Source: Manis javanica (Eukaryota > Chordata > Mammalia > Pholidota > Manidae). From it: 64,000 bases of DNA. The stretch is taken from positions 41,919,034-41,983,033 of the forward strand of contig NC_133169.1 of the NCBI RefSeq assembly GCF_040802235.1. Direction: 5' to 3'. The translations under genes and the position numbers were made by a program. The notes under the pieces were generated by a model. That model ran no database searches, was not told the DNA's origin, and saw only the letters and a list, made by a program, of their open reading frames with translations. Positions 22,381 to 34,559 of the stretch are shown here, piece by piece; positions within the stretch are counted from its first letter, which is position 1, and the number at the start of each line of letters is the position of its first letter.

Positions 22381-23250
22381 AGCCTTATCACAAGACACCC
22401 TCTGTTCCCAGTACAAAGAGTCTCTCTTCTGCTTCTTACATGATCTGTTCCATCCCAGCCCCCAATCCTTGATCCATTTCATACAATCCTTTTTTTCTCT
22501 CTCTCCTGAAGACAAAACCCTCCTTAACCAAATCACCCGCAGGTGCAACATCTGCCAATGCACTAACCCTAATACCCACTCAAGGCCCGACCCTTCCAGG
22601 CTCATCAAGCAAGGAGCAATGTCCCTGCCGCAGATTGGCAAATAGACTTCACTAACATGCCCACTGTACGGCGTACCAGATACCTACTCATGTTAGTAGA
22701 TACATTTTCAGGATGGATTGAAGCTTTCCCCACCACTAACAAATGAGCATCCACGGTTGCCTCCATCCTCCTCACCCAGATCTTTCCTAGGTTCGGGATG
22801 CCCACTTCCCTCCAATCAGATAACGGCCCTGAGTTCACTGCCCAAATTATCCAGAACCTCTCCAAGTCACTCTCACTCCCCTGGCATTTACATTGTCCTT
22901 ATCGACCACAGGCTTCGGGAAAAGTAGAAAGAACCAATAGAACTCTAAAGGACATTCTGACCAAACTATCCCTAGAACTACACCTTGACTGGGTTCGCTT
23001 ACTTCCCTTAGCTCAACTCTGCATTCGGGCCCTCCAAAAGAAACCTTCCTTCTTGTTGCCCTTTGAGATCATGTACGGCTGCCCAATTCTACATCCAGGG
23101 CTGCCTTCTCACGAAGGACCAATTCCTCCCAATATGGCCCTTCGCTACTCTCTCTCCTCCACATTGAATTGTGGAAATATCAGGATTGGCTCCTTCCTGA
23201 TCCATCCGCCTCCCAAAATCCTCCTGTCTTACAGCCCAGACAACTAGTGT
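22380..23250 (+). pseudogene. ERV-F-like integrase, with stops
   Basis: Inserts viral DNA into the host genome. The zinc-binding end is seen as CNICQC (about 22543-22560). The DDE core has an Asp block at about 22634-22655, SDNGPEF (about 22816-22836) and SGKVERTN (about 22915-22938), which supply the three acidic residues. Stops or frameshifts lie near 22642 and 22744; the segment from 22798 to 23247 is open and includes the catalytic Glu. The C-terminal domain is degraded. Confidence 0.85.
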
Positions 23251-23559
23251 TTTATAAGTCTCCAGAGAATTGGCCTCTCTTACCCCAAAATGGGAAGGTC
23301 CACATCCAGTTATTCTCTGCACCCCCTCGGCCACCAAGCTCTTACTGCCTGATAACTCTGTCACCCCTTGGATTCATATCTCCAGGTTGAAAACAAATAC
23401 CCAGGACCCACCTTCTCTGGACATCCAAGACCCATCAGTCACAATCCAGAGTCCTTCGGATACAGCCCAAGATGCTGTCTACTCTACCACGCCTCATCCC
23501 TCTGGTCCCTTGAAACTCCGCATCTCCCATTCACCCCCTTTGCCATCCATACCTGAATC

Positions 23560-25125
23560 ATGACTTTTTCCTCCTTTACTAGTCTCTCGCTTTTTTTCCT
23601 CATTCCTATTGTCTTCCCCACCACCCCAGCCTCCTTTGTATGGCGATTCAAAGTCAGACAGACTTACACACAGCATCAAACAAAAGTTACTGCCCTCATT
23701 GCCACATCAGACTGCCCTCTGAAAGGTTGCTCTGAGCCTTTATACCTCCACTTTCCTCCCTCCACCAAAGTGTCACTAGCAGTTACCTTTATTCTCCCTA
23801 CCTCTGCTTCCTCTATGACCAAAGACAAGCCTATTGCAGGCGATGGCAAGACACCTATGGGGGATGTCCCTACTGGTCTTGCGCCATTCACTACATGGGT
23901 AACTCTCGGTACCCACAGTATTACTCCTCCAACCATTTCATGAAATATCCCAACAGCTCATTCTCCTTATCAATCCCAGATCCCTGGGACTCTCGATGGG
24001 CCACCAGAGTCACAGCCTCAGTTTACTATGGGGGATCCTTGACCCCCGATGGTACCCTTCATATCTCTCGAGAGTATGTTCCCTCTCACTCCGAGATCTC
24101 TCAAGTTGCATCAGATATCGGACATTCCAAAAAAATCATTATCTAAACCCTTCATGGCACCTCTTCATCTTCTTATTCCTCCTACTCTTGGTTACAGCTT
24201 ATTCAAGACACCACCATCTTTCTCAACCACACCCTCAACACTACCAGTTGTTTCTTGTGCGCATCACCACAGCACTCACTGCTGGCCGCCGTGCCCTATA
24301 AAATTTCCAACTACTCCTTCCATGCAGAAGGACAACTCCTCTGCCCCCTGGCAGACATACCCCTATGAGAACCAGAATACGCAGATAATCTCACCATCCA
24401 CCACTGTGTAGGCCCAACTCCACCCCCTTCCAGCGCACTTCACTGCCTCTCTATCTACACCCCTACATCCAACTCTAAAACTTTCATGCAACCGGGACAC
24501 TTCTTTTGGTGTAATGGCAGTCTTTTCAACTCACTGCCTCCCAATTCTGATATACCGTGCATTCCCATCACCCTAATCCCACAGCTTACACTTTACAGCA
24601 TGGCAGAATTTCTTGAGCTCCAACCTCCCTTGCCCTCACGCACAAAAATGGTTGCTTTCCTTCCCATCATGGTCCGTATCTCTTTGACCACCTCAACCAT
24701 TGGGGCAGGGTTTTTGGGAGGAGCCTTGGGTCACTCTCTATGGGCAATTAGAGATCTCAACACCAAACTTGAGGGAGCCCTGACATCCACTGCCGATTCC
24801 CTAGTTTCTCTCCAAAGACAGGTCACTAGCTAAGGTCACCCTTCAAAACCAGCAGGCCTTAGATCTGCTTACAGCCAAAAGGGCGGCACCTGCATCTTCC
24901 TTTGAGAGGAGTACTGCTATTACATCAATGAATCCAGCATTGTAGAAACTGACATTACCAAACTCACCGACCTTGCCTCCAGCCTCCACTCTGCTTCCAA
25001 CCCATTCTCTTCAATACTAACAAACCCCCTCCTTACCTGGCTCTGGCCCATTGCAGGCCCCATAATAATCATTCTTCTCGCCTGTCTCTTCTTACCCTGT
25101 ATAATAAAGTTCATCAAATCCCAAG
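23560..25125 (+). pseudogene. ERV-F-like env, multiply broken
   Basis: Envelope glycoprotein. The ATG at 23560 opens a hydrophobic signal peptide (SLSLFFLIPIVF), followed by a surface-subunit frame to 23943. The remainder is spread over several frames. The transmembrane subunit is recognisable from its fusion-peptide-like region (about 24690-24740, Gly/Ala/Leu-rich), the LQNQQALDLL immunosuppressive-type segment (about 24843-24872), a disulfide block with a stop inside and one Cys of the CX6CC replaced by Tyr, and a Leu/Ile-rich membrane span at about 25036-25110. This places it with gammaretroviral Envs and apart from the class II Env at the start of the window. Confidence 0.75.
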
Positions 25126-25532
25126 TTGGAAAAATCTCTAATCAAACTTTCAACCAGCTTTTACTCAGGAACTATCAGCTTCTGGCTACAGAAGATCCCT
25201 CACCCTCATGTAACCTCCTCACCACATGCTGAGATGGACCCCTCTCTCCGCTGGAAACTGTTCCTGGAAACAATAGCCACAGACCCCTGGCTTCTGGCAC
25301 CCGTATCCTCTTGGCACCATTGGAATCAACAAGTACTTGACCTATTGTTACACGGAACCTTCTTTGATTTCCAACCTGAATAAGTCCACATCTACTTATC
25401 CTTACTGTGGGGAGTCCTATTAACCTTTTCCTCCCAGTCATCAAGCCCTCACTCCCTTCTCTGCTCCCATTCAGAAGGAAGCAGTCAGAGAGAAAGCAAC
25501 ATCCACAACCCCATAGAGGAGAAAGGGGGGGA
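25126..25532 (+). other. ERV-F-like env tail and polypurine tract
   Basis: The degraded cytoplasmic-tail region and 3' non-coding sequence end in a purine tract (agaaaggggggga, about 25519-25532) just before the LTR TG. Confidence 0.65.
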
Positions 25533-25781
25533 TGAAGGGCCCCCACCAGTAAGATGGTGAACTTCTGGCTTCTCTTCCAGGTTCTCGGTTCCCGAGGGCG
25601 CCACCTGAAGACCAATCACCTCTCTCCCCCCTCCCACTCCCAGCACCTAGCCAATAGCCACCAGCCCCGTAGAAGTAACACCACAATCACCCCATGCCCC
25701 TTCCTATATAACCCAGCACCTTTCCCTAATAAAGCGGATTTCTCTGGTGAATTGCTGCTGTGTGTCACTCCTTTCCTTTCA
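25533..25781 (+). repeat. 3' LTR of the ERV-F-like provirus
   Basis: Starts TGAAGGGCCCCC and ends CCTTTCCTTTCA (249 bp). It has two CCAAT elements (ccaatcacc near 25612 and gccaatagcc near 25650), a TATA box (tatataa near 25705) and an AATAAA near 25727. It is a compact class I LTR. Confidence 0.8.
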
Positions 25782-25789
25782 CTCCCCAA

Positions 25790-26450
25790 CAGAACAGTCG
25801 TACAGTGGTTAGAGAAATGTAAAATTTTGTAGCCACTGTGAAAAAAAGGTCAGCAGTTCCACAAAAAGTTAGTTCCAAGTGACTGAGCAATTGTCTTCCT
25901 AGTGTCATACCCAAGAGACTGCAAAACACACAAAAATGTGTATGTGAGTGTTTGTAGTAGCATTATTCATATCAGTCAAAAATTTAGAAAAACCCAAATG
26001 CTTATCGATTGTTGAATGGATAAACTAAGCATAATTTAACTTTACAATAACATATTGTTTGCTGATACTTCAACATTAGCCTTAAAAACATTATGCTAAG
26101 TGAAAAAAGCCAGTTGTAAAAGAAAATAGATTGTATGTTTCTATTTATATATAGAACTTATTAATATGTAATGTCCTAAATGGGTAAAACCATAAAGGCA
26201 AAATACAGTAATTGTAAAAGCTGTGGGAGAAAGAAACAGGGAATGACTGATAATGGGTGTGAATGTTCTCTTGGGGTGATAAAAATGTTGCAATTAGATA
26301 TGACTGAAGTTTTCAAAAGTTTGTGACTCTGTTAAAAATCATTGAACTCTGCCCCTTAAAAATTGAATTTCATTGTGTGTGTATTTCATCTCAGAACAAA
26401 AAAGCTTACTAAAAATATTTTATTTCTTCTAAAATATTGTTTTGATAAAA
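25790..26450 (+). repeat. Old L1 (L1M) fragment: ORF2 C-terminus and 3' UTR
   Basis: Reads cacaaaaatgtgtatgtgagtg, gtagcattattcatatcag, cccaaatgcttatcgattgttgaatggataaac, attatgctaagtgaaaaaagccag, cttggggtgataaaaatgtt and gtgtgtatttcatctcag. This is the order of an ancient L1 ORF2 end and 3' UTR. Confidence 0.75.
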
Positions 26451-27213
26451 AGATATACAACATATTATAAACTGTGGTGCATGTCATTAAAACATGAAGT
26501 TTAGTTTAAGTTTTAAAAATGCATTTCTATGGTAATATTATATTACATAGTGAAAATTGGACTTAAAGTGTAGGGTAAAGGATTAAAGATAGCAGCATGA
26601 AAGGAGAGGCAGAGGCGTCCTCCTAAAACTGAATACAATTAGAAAATTTAATTTTTGCAACTAATCCTGAGAGAGCAACAGGAAAGAGGATGGTGTCAGA
26701 CTGCACACACATGGAGAAAAGAGCAGACCTCACCGAACGAGGTAACATACCAGAGCTGTGGTTCCGTGGGACCTGAGCCCCTCCCCCACCCTAGCTCACT
26801 GGTGGGAGGAAGAGAAATGGAGCAGGGAGGGAGTGGAAGGCTTGAGACTGCTGAATACCTACCTCCAGAGATCTGCAATGGGAGCACAAACCTACATTTC
26901 ATGGTGCTTTCATGAGACTCACAAGACTACTGGGCTGGAAAGTAAATACAGGCAGAGTTCTTGGGGAGACTGGGATTCTGGCTGCTTGTGGAAAGCAGGG
27001 ATCCATATCTGGGTGCTCTGGGACAAAAACATACCTGTGTGACTGGTCCACTGGCTCAGACAGTGGAGACAGGCATATCAGCCAGGAGATGGGGAACAGC
27101 TCTTTCCTCCCCCCAGGCACAAGAACCAAGCCCCTGCAACCCCCAACATTGCTTCAGGGGCTGAGCAGCTCCAGAATAGAGCTTCTGGACAATAGAAGGT
27201 ACCATATAAAAAC

Positions 27214-28088
27214 ATGACATGCCAAAGGAACCTTCTCCATAATAAAATTATTAATACAACTCCCAAGAAAGAATTAAATGATATGGATCTCGTGACTCTT
27301 CCTGAAAGGGAGTTCAAAATAAAAATCATCAACATTCTAATGGAGGTATGGAAAGACATCCAAGAACTCAGGAATGAATTCAAGTCAGAGATCCAATTGT
27401 TGAAGGGCATGATGGAGGGTATTAAAAGCAGGTTGGATATGGTGGAGGAGACAATAAATGAAATAGAAATGAGAGAAGAGAAATACAAAAGAGCTGAGGC
27501 ACAGAGAGAAAAAAGGATCTCTAAGAATGAAAGAATATTGAGAGAACTGTGTGACCAATACAAGCACAACAATATTCACATTATAGGGATACCATAAGAA
27601 GAAGAGAGAGAGAAAGGGATAGAAAGTGTCATTGAGGAGGTAGTTACTGAATACTTCCCCAATCTGGGGAAGGAGTTAGTCTCTCAGGCCATGGAGATCC
27701 ACAGATCTCCCAACACAAGAGACCCAAGGAAGACAACACCAAGACATATAGTAATGAAAATGAGAAAGTCAAGGATGAGGACAGAATGTTAAAAGCAGCC
27801 AGAGGCAGAAATAAGATCACAGACAAAGGAAAGTCCATCAGGCTAACATCAGACTTCTCAACAGAAACCTTACAGCCCAGAAGGGAGTGGCATGATGTAT
27901 TTAATGCCATGAAGCAGAAGGTCCTGGAACCAAGATTACTTTATCCAGCAAGATTATCATTTAAATTTGAAGAAGGGATTAAACAATTTCCAGATAAGCA
28001 AAAGCTGAGAGTTTACCTCCCACAAACCATCTCTGCAGTCTATTTTGGAGGGATTGCTATAGATGAAAGTGTTCCTAGGGTTGGATAG
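27214..28088 (+). pseudogene. L1 ORF1 (RNA-binding protein), copy 1, frameshifted
   Basis: ORF1p coats L1 RNA and acts as a nucleic acid chaperone. Residues 1-128 (27214-27597) contain the coiled-coil segment (heptad-like, rich in Glu/Lys/Ile) and end at a TAA after IIGIP in the RRM start. After a frameshift, 27786-28088 supplies the C-terminal domain (LKAARGRN, then PRREWHDVFNAMK and LYPARLSF). The break lies in the RRM, so no intact trimer can form. Confidence 0.85.
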
Positions 28089-28346
28089 CTGTCACCAGAG
28101 GTAGAAAAACCATGGTAGAGAGGGTGGAGCAGCTGATTACAAGGCAAATGCAAAGTTAAATTGACTATCCCCAAAGTGAATCAAGGGATAGACAAAAAAG
28201 TACAGAATTTGATAACTAATATATAAAGAATGAAGGAGGAAGAAAAAGGAGGAGAAATAGAAAATAACCTTTAGATTGTGTTTGCAACAGCATACTAAGT
28301 GAGTTAAGTTAGTCTCTTAGATAGTAAGGAAAGTAACCTTGATCCT

Positions 28347-31300
28347 TTGGTAACCATGAATCGAAAGCCTGAAACGGCAATAAGTACATACCTATTGATA
28401 ACCACCCTAAATGTAAATGGACTGAATGCACCAACCAAAAGACATAGATTCATGGAATGGATAAGAAAACAAGACCCATATACATGCTGCTTACAAGAGA
28501 CTCACCTCAAACCCAAAGACATGCACAGACTAAATGTCAAGGGTTGGAAAAATATATTTCATGCAAACAATAGGGAGAAAAAAGGAGGTGTTGCAGTACT
28601 AGTATCAGACAAAATAGACTTAAAAACAAAGAAAGTAGCAAGAAATAAAGAAGGACATTACATAATGATAAAGGGCTCAGTCCATCAAGAGGATATAACC
28701 ATTATAAATATATATGCAACCAAAACAGGAGCAAGAGCATATGTGAAACAAATACTAACAGAACTAAAGAAGGAAATAGACTGCAATGCATTCATTTTAG
28801 GAGACTTCAACACACCATTCACTCCAAAGGACAAATCCACCAGACAGAAAATAAGTAAGGACACAGAGGCACTGAACAACACACTAGAACAGATGGACCT
28901 AGTAGACATCTATAGAACTCTACATCCAAAAGCAACAGGATACACATTCTTCTCAAGTGCACATGGAACATTCTCCAGAATAGACCACATACTAGGCCAT
29001 AAAAAGAGCCTCAGTAAATTCCAAAAGATTGAAATCCTACCAACCAACTTTTCAGACCACAAAGGTATAAAACTGGAAATAAATTGTACAAAGTAAGTAA
29101 AAAGGCTCACAAACACATGGAGGGTTCACAACAAGCTTCTCAATCATCAATGGATCAATGACCAAATTAAAATGGAGATCCAGCAATATATGGAAATAAA
29201 TGACAACAACAACACAAAGCCCCAACTTCTTTGTGATGCAGTGAAAGTAGTCTTATAAGAGGAAAGCATATAGCTATCCAGGCATATTTAAAGAAGGAAG
29301 AACAAACCCAAATGAATAGTCTAACGTCACAATTATCAAAACTGGAAAAAGAAGAACAAATGAGGTCTATAGTCAGCAGAAGGAGGGACATAATAAAGAT
29401 CAGAGAAGAAACAAACAAAACTGAGAAGAACAAAACAATAGAAAAAAATCAATGAAACCAAGATATGGTTCTTTGAGAAAATAACAGAATATATAAGCCT
29501 CTACAAGACTTATGAAGAGAAAAAGGGAATCAACACACATCAACAGAATCAGAAATGAGAAAGGATATATCACTATGGACCCAACAGAAATACAAAGAAT
29601 TATTAGAGACTACTATGAAAATCTATATGCTAAGAAGCTGGAAAACCTAGAAGAAATGGACAACTTCCTAGAAAAATACAACCTCCCAAGACTGACCCAG
29701 AAAGAAACAGAAAATCTAAAGAGACCAATTACTACCAATAAATTGAAGCAGTAATCAAAAAACTACCAAAGAACAAAACCCCCAGGCAAGATGGACTCAC
29801 CTCGGAATTTTATCAGACATACAGGGAAGACATAATACCCATTCTCCTAAAAGTTTTCAAAAAAATAGAAGAGGAGGGGATACTTCCAAACTCATTCTAT
29901 GAAGCCAACATCACCCTAATACCAAAACCAGGCAAAGACCCCATCAAAAAAGAAAACTACAGACCAATATCCCTGATGAAAGTAGATGCAAAAATACTCA
30001 ATAAAATATTTGGAAACCAAATTCAAAAATATATCAAAAGGATCATACACCACGACCAAGTGGTATTCATCCCAGGGATGCAAGGATGGTACAACATTCG
30101 AAAATGCATCATCATCCACCACATCAACAAAAAGAAAGACAAACACTGCATGATAATCTCCATAGATGCTGAAAAAGCATTTGACAACATTCAGCATCCA
30201 TTCATAATAAAAACTCTCAGCAAAATGGGTATAGAGGGCAAGTACCTCAACATAATAAAGGCCATATATGGTAAACCCACAGCCAACATCATACTGAACA
30301 GCGAGAAGTTGAAAGCTTTTCCTCTGAGATCAGGAACAAGACAGGGATGCCCACTCTCCCCACTGTTATTTAACATAGTACTGGAGGTTCTAGCCACTGC
30401 AAATAGACAAAACAAAGAAATAAAATGAATCCACATTGGTAAAGAAGAAGTTAAACTGTCACTATTTGCAGATGACATGATATTGTACATAAAAAACCAT
30501 AAAGACTCCTCTCCGAAACTACTAGAACTGATATCAGAATAGAGCAAAGTTGCAGGATACAAAATTAACACACAGAAATCTGTGGCTTTCCTATACACTA
30601 ACAATGAGCAAACAGAAAGAGAAATCAGGAAAACAATTCCATTCACAGTTGCATCAAAAAGAATAAAATATCTAGGAACAAACCTAACCAAAGGAGTGAA
30701 AGACCTATACCCTGAAAACTACATGACACTCTAAAGAGAAATTAAAGAGGACACTAAGAAATGGAAACTCATCCCATGCTCCTGGCTAGGAAGAATTAAT
30801 ATCATCAAAATGGCCGTCATGCCCAAAGCAATATACAGATTTGATGCAATCCTTATCAAATTACCAACAACATTCTTCAACGAACTTGAACAAATAGTTC
30901 AAAAATTCATAGGGCAACACTAAAGACACTGAAAAGCCAAAGCAAGCCTGCGAAAGAAGAACAAAGTGGGGGGGATCTCACTCCCCAACTTCAAGCTCTA
31001 CTATAAAGCCATAGTAATCAAGACAATTTGGTACTGGCACAAGAACAAAGTCACAGACCAGTGGAACAGATTAGAGACTCCAGGCATTAAACCAAACATA
31101 TATGGTCAAATAATATTCGATAAAGGAGCCATGGACATGCAATGGGGAAATGACAGCCTCTTCAACAGATGGTGCTGGAAAAACTGGGCAGCTACATGTG
31201 AGAGAATGAAATTGGACCATTTTCTAACCCCATACACAAAAGTAAATTCAAAATGGATCAAAGACCTGAACGTAAATCATGAAACCATAAAACTCTTAGT

Positions 31301-32145
31301 AAAAAACATAGGCAAAAATCTCTTGGACATAAACATTAGTGACTTCTTCATGGACATATCTCCCCAGGCAAGAAAAACAAAAGCAAAAATGAACAAGTGG
31401 GACTATATAAAACTGTAAAGCTTCTGTACATCAAAGTACACCATCAATAGAACAAAAAGGTACCCTACAGTATGGGAGAATATATTCATAAATGACAGAT
31501 CTGATAAAGGCTCGACGTCCAAAATATATAAAGACCTCATGCACCTCAACAAACAAAAAGGAAGTAATCCAATTAAAAAATGGGCAGAGTAACTGAACAG
31601 TTCTCCAAAAAAGAAATTCATATGGCCAACAGACACATGAAAAGATGCTCCACATCACTAGTTATCAGAGAAATGCAAATTAAAATCACAATGAGATATT
31701 ACCTCACACCAGTAAAGATGGCTACCATCAAAAAGACAAACAGCAACAAATGTTGGCAAGGTTGTGGAGAAAGGGGAACCCTCCTACACTGCTGGTGGGA
31801 ATGTAAATTTGTTCAACCATTGTGGAAAGCAATATGGAAGTTCCTCATAATGCTCCAAATAGACTTACCATTTGACCCAGGAATTCCACTCCTAGGAATT
31901 TACCCTAAGAATGCCGCACATCGTTTGAAAAAGACAGATGCACCCCTATGTTTATGGCAGCACTATTTACAATAGCCAAGAAATGGAAGCAACCTAAGTG
32001 TCCATCAATAGATGAGTGGATAATGAAGATGTGGTACATATACACAATGGAATATTATTCAGCCATAAGAAGAAAACAAATCCTACAATTTGGATGGAGT
32101 ATTTGCAACAACATGGATGGAGCTAGAGGGTATTATGCTCAGTGA
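28347..32145 (+). pseudogene. L1 ORF2 (endonuclease-reverse transcriptase), copy 1, broken
   Basis: ORF2p nicks target DNA and reverse transcribes L1 RNA. The endonuclease (28347-29096) keeps the catalytic blocks TLNVNGL, QETHLK, LGDFNTP, RIDHILG and SDHKGIKLE. The RT is split: 29976-30428 carries the fingers, and FADDMILY is present near 30466-30490 after a stop. The C-terminal cysteine segment [18 protein letters not shown] is at about 31751-31805. The ATG used by copy 2 (39681) is ACG here, so the original ORF2 start is lost. There are multiple stops and frameshifts between the blocks. Confidence 0.9.
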
Positions 32146-32575
32146 AATAAGCCAAGTGGAGAAAGACAAATACCAAATGATTTCACTCATCTGTGTAGTA
32201 TAAGAACAAAGGAAAAACTGAAGAAACAAAGCAGTAGCAGAGTCACAGACCCCAAGAATGGACTAACAGTTACCAAAGGGAAAGAGTCTGGGGAGAATGG
32301 GAGGTTAGCGAGGGGTAAGGGTGGGAAAGAAGAAAGGGGTATTATGGTTAGCATGTATAATGTGGGGGGGGACTTGTGGAGGGCTGTGCAATACAGAGAA
32401 GACAAGTATTGATTTTCCAACATCTTACTATGCCGATGAACAGTGACTGTAATGGTGTTTGTGGGTGGGGGGGACTTGGGGTAAGGGAGAGCCTAGTAAA
32501 CATAATGTTCTTCATGTAATTGTATATTAATGATAAAATTTTTTAAAAAGTAAAAATAAATAAAATAAAATAAAA

Positions 32576-33540
32576 ATAATGTATAGTTAATCTCCATGAA
32601 GCAGGCAAAGATTGCTTTCAATTCTCAAGGATATAAATGATTCAGATATGCAAATGCCATAAATTAACAACAGTTTGTTACACAAAAGCGTGGGTACTCC
32701 ATGAAACATTAAAGCGGTCATTTTGGACATTTAGAGACTATGTATCCTCTTTAAGAAAACTTTTTTCAATATTGTAGGACAATCTTCAAGATGTTTTTTT
32801 TTAGAGATGAATAAGAAAAATAGTGATTAGAAAATCCCAGAAATGATAATATTCTAACATCTTTGAAATGAGTCTAGTTATTAATATAAGGATAAGTGAG
32901 GCTCAAAATCCATCCTGATAAAGGTGAAGGTTGTGCAGCCTAATCATAGATATTTTGTCTTGTTTCATCAAAATATCCATTCTTAATTTTAAGGTAAAAA
33001 TATATAGATGTAGAGGTTTCTAATAGCTGTTTTATATAGACATAAGATTTGATTGAATGAACTGCTGACACTAACTTAATGCTTGGAATTAAGGGAGTTA
33101 GAGTCAGGAATAAACAGTCAGTAACTGGGTTTAAGGAGAGATAAAACTGAAGATAAATGCTGACAAGTAATTAATTTTAAACAAACAAGAAGCTTACCAA
33201 TAACTGTCAATCAACCCCATCACTTTTTCTTGTATAAAGCAAACATCATAGGACTTACACCTGAGTTTAAAGGCAGGGATCCTGAACTAAATTGCTTGTG
33301 GCTCATAACCAATAACATAAATAAAATTCATGAGTGAAGCAGCCTATGTTAATATCCAAATACAGCCCACCTTACTTGTGATGTTTATACAACAGTATAA
33401 TAAAGAAAGCTATTTTAAATTGAAAAATGTGGGAAAAAAGACAAACTGGAGGAAGAGAATGTAAAAGGTAATTGCAGCTTCCTTGAAGGAGTGTTAACAA
33501 CTCTGGTCCCTCAAAGATTTTGCTGAAGCTTTATAATGAA
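32576..33540. other. Gene-free AT-rich sequence
   Basis: No gene or repeat recognised between the L1 tail and the OR pseudogene. Confidence 0.35.
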
Positions 33541-33541
33541 G

Positions 33542-34480
33542 TTATACTAATTTTCCTTTCCTTAATAGTTTCTGAAATCCCCTGGATACCTGTTTGTTGC
33601 AAAGGCTGTAGATGAGAGGGTTCAGCATGGGGGTGAGGATGGTGTAAAAGGCTGATACCATTTCATCTGGTCTGGCATATGAAGAGAGGCTGGCCTCATG
33701 TACATGAACATGGCTGCACCGCAGTAGAGTCCGACCACAGACAGGTGGGAGGAGCAGGTGGTGAAGGCTTTGCGGTGACTTTCCGCAAAGCCCATGTGGA
33801 TGACAGCTCGAAGGACTCTGGAATAGGAACCAATGATCACTGAGACTGGGATGATTAGCATCACCACAGAGCAGATGAAAAGCAGTGTTTCAAATGCAGA
33901 GGTATCTCTGCAAGATAGAGGTAAAAGAGCAGCTACATCACAGAAAAAGTGGTGTATTTCCAGAGAGCTGCAGAAGGAGAATGACAGAACGGCCACAGGC
34001 ACAATGATGCCATTAAGAGCGCCCAAGATACAGGAAGCAACAGTCATGAGGACACGGAGTTTCTGATTCATGAGGATGGTGTATCTAAAAGGGTATCATA
34101 TAGCCACATAGCGGTCGTAGGCCATGACAGCCAACAGGAAACATTTGGCTCCAAGCAGGAACACATAGAGGAATACCTGGGCTCCACAGCTAGCCAAAGA
34201 GATGGACTTCCTGCCTAACAAGTAGCTGAAGGCCTTCTTGGGGACAGTGGTGCAGGTGAGCATGAGGTCCATGAAGGACAGCTGGCTGAGGATGAAGTAT
34301 ATGGGGCTGTGGAGGTGTGTGTCCAGGTAGATGAAGAGAATCATGGTAGTGTTTCCCATGAAGGCCACTGAGAAGATGCCCAAGACCAGCAAGAAGAGGA
34401 AGATGTGGGTGGGGCTGTGATTGAAAATTCCCAGCAGAATGAAATCCAAGTTGAAGGTCTGGTCTTTACCCCATCCTGGA
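33542..34480 (-). pseudogene. Olfactory receptor pseudogene, family 2-like (OR2M/OR2T group)
   Basis: Minus-strand OR with the family 2 N-terminus (FNLDFILLGIFNHSPTHIF), a TM2 block HSPIYFILSQLSFMDLM, and the DRYVAI motif followed by a stop in place of the expected Cys (near 34099). Then comes MNQKLRVLM, the [13 protein letters not shown]6 block and a TM7 NPLIYSL block. TM7 is reached only by a one-base frame change near 33650-33660. The stop is at 33542-33544. The usual start ATG seems lost: the position before GKDQTF reads PGW. One nonsense codon plus one frameshift make it a pseudogene, but it is otherwise well preserved. Confidence 0.85.
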
Positions 34481-34559
34481 CAATTTGCATTATCTGTAAA
34501 TCCAGAGAATACACATAACTTATTTATTAATTTGATTTTCAAATGCATACCATGCCAAT

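Larger units (their letters stand above)
17512..25781 (+). mobile_element. Class I (gammaretrovirus-like, ERV-F type) provirus, tRNA-Phe primer, 5' LTR almost entirely missing
   Basis: The order is LTR remnant, PBS, leader, gag, pro-pol (PR, RT, RNase H, IN), env, polypurine tract, 3' LTR. The PBS complements the 3' end of tRNA-Phe, which is the defining feature of ERV-F-like class I elements. The genes carry many stops and frameshifts, so it is defective. The 3' LTR is 249 bp. The 5' end is truncated: only the last 34 bp of U5 (17512-17545) match the 3' LTR, with one mismatch. Confidence 0.85.
26585..32570 (+). mobile_element. Near full-length LINE-1, copy 1 (defective, no env module)
   Basis: Contains a 5' UTR (about 26585-27200), ORF1, ORF2 and a 3' UTR ending in an A-rich tail (about 32535-32575). 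Many stops and frameshifts make it non-autonomous. The 3' UTR ends in an ordinary A-rich tail followed by unique sequence, unlike copies 2 and 3, which continue into an env/LTR module at this point. Confidence 0.9.

Noticed and set aside
25175-25615. 146-codon minus-strand frame across the ERV-F env tail and LTR
   Set aside because: No domain or homologue recognised; spans env end, polypurine tract and LTR on the opposite strand.
25533-25781. Treating the ERV-F-like element as an L1-processed copy because its 5' LTR is missing
   Set aside because: The 3' LTR is complete through U5 with no poly(A) tail after R, so it is a real provirus with later loss of the 5' LTR.
30191-30691. 166-codon minus-strand frame opposite L1 ORF2 (also 41496-41993 and 63144-63644 relative to their L1s)
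   Set aside because: The same hydrophobic antisense frame appears in all three L1 copies, so it is a by-product of the conserved RT coding sequence and not evidence for a gene.
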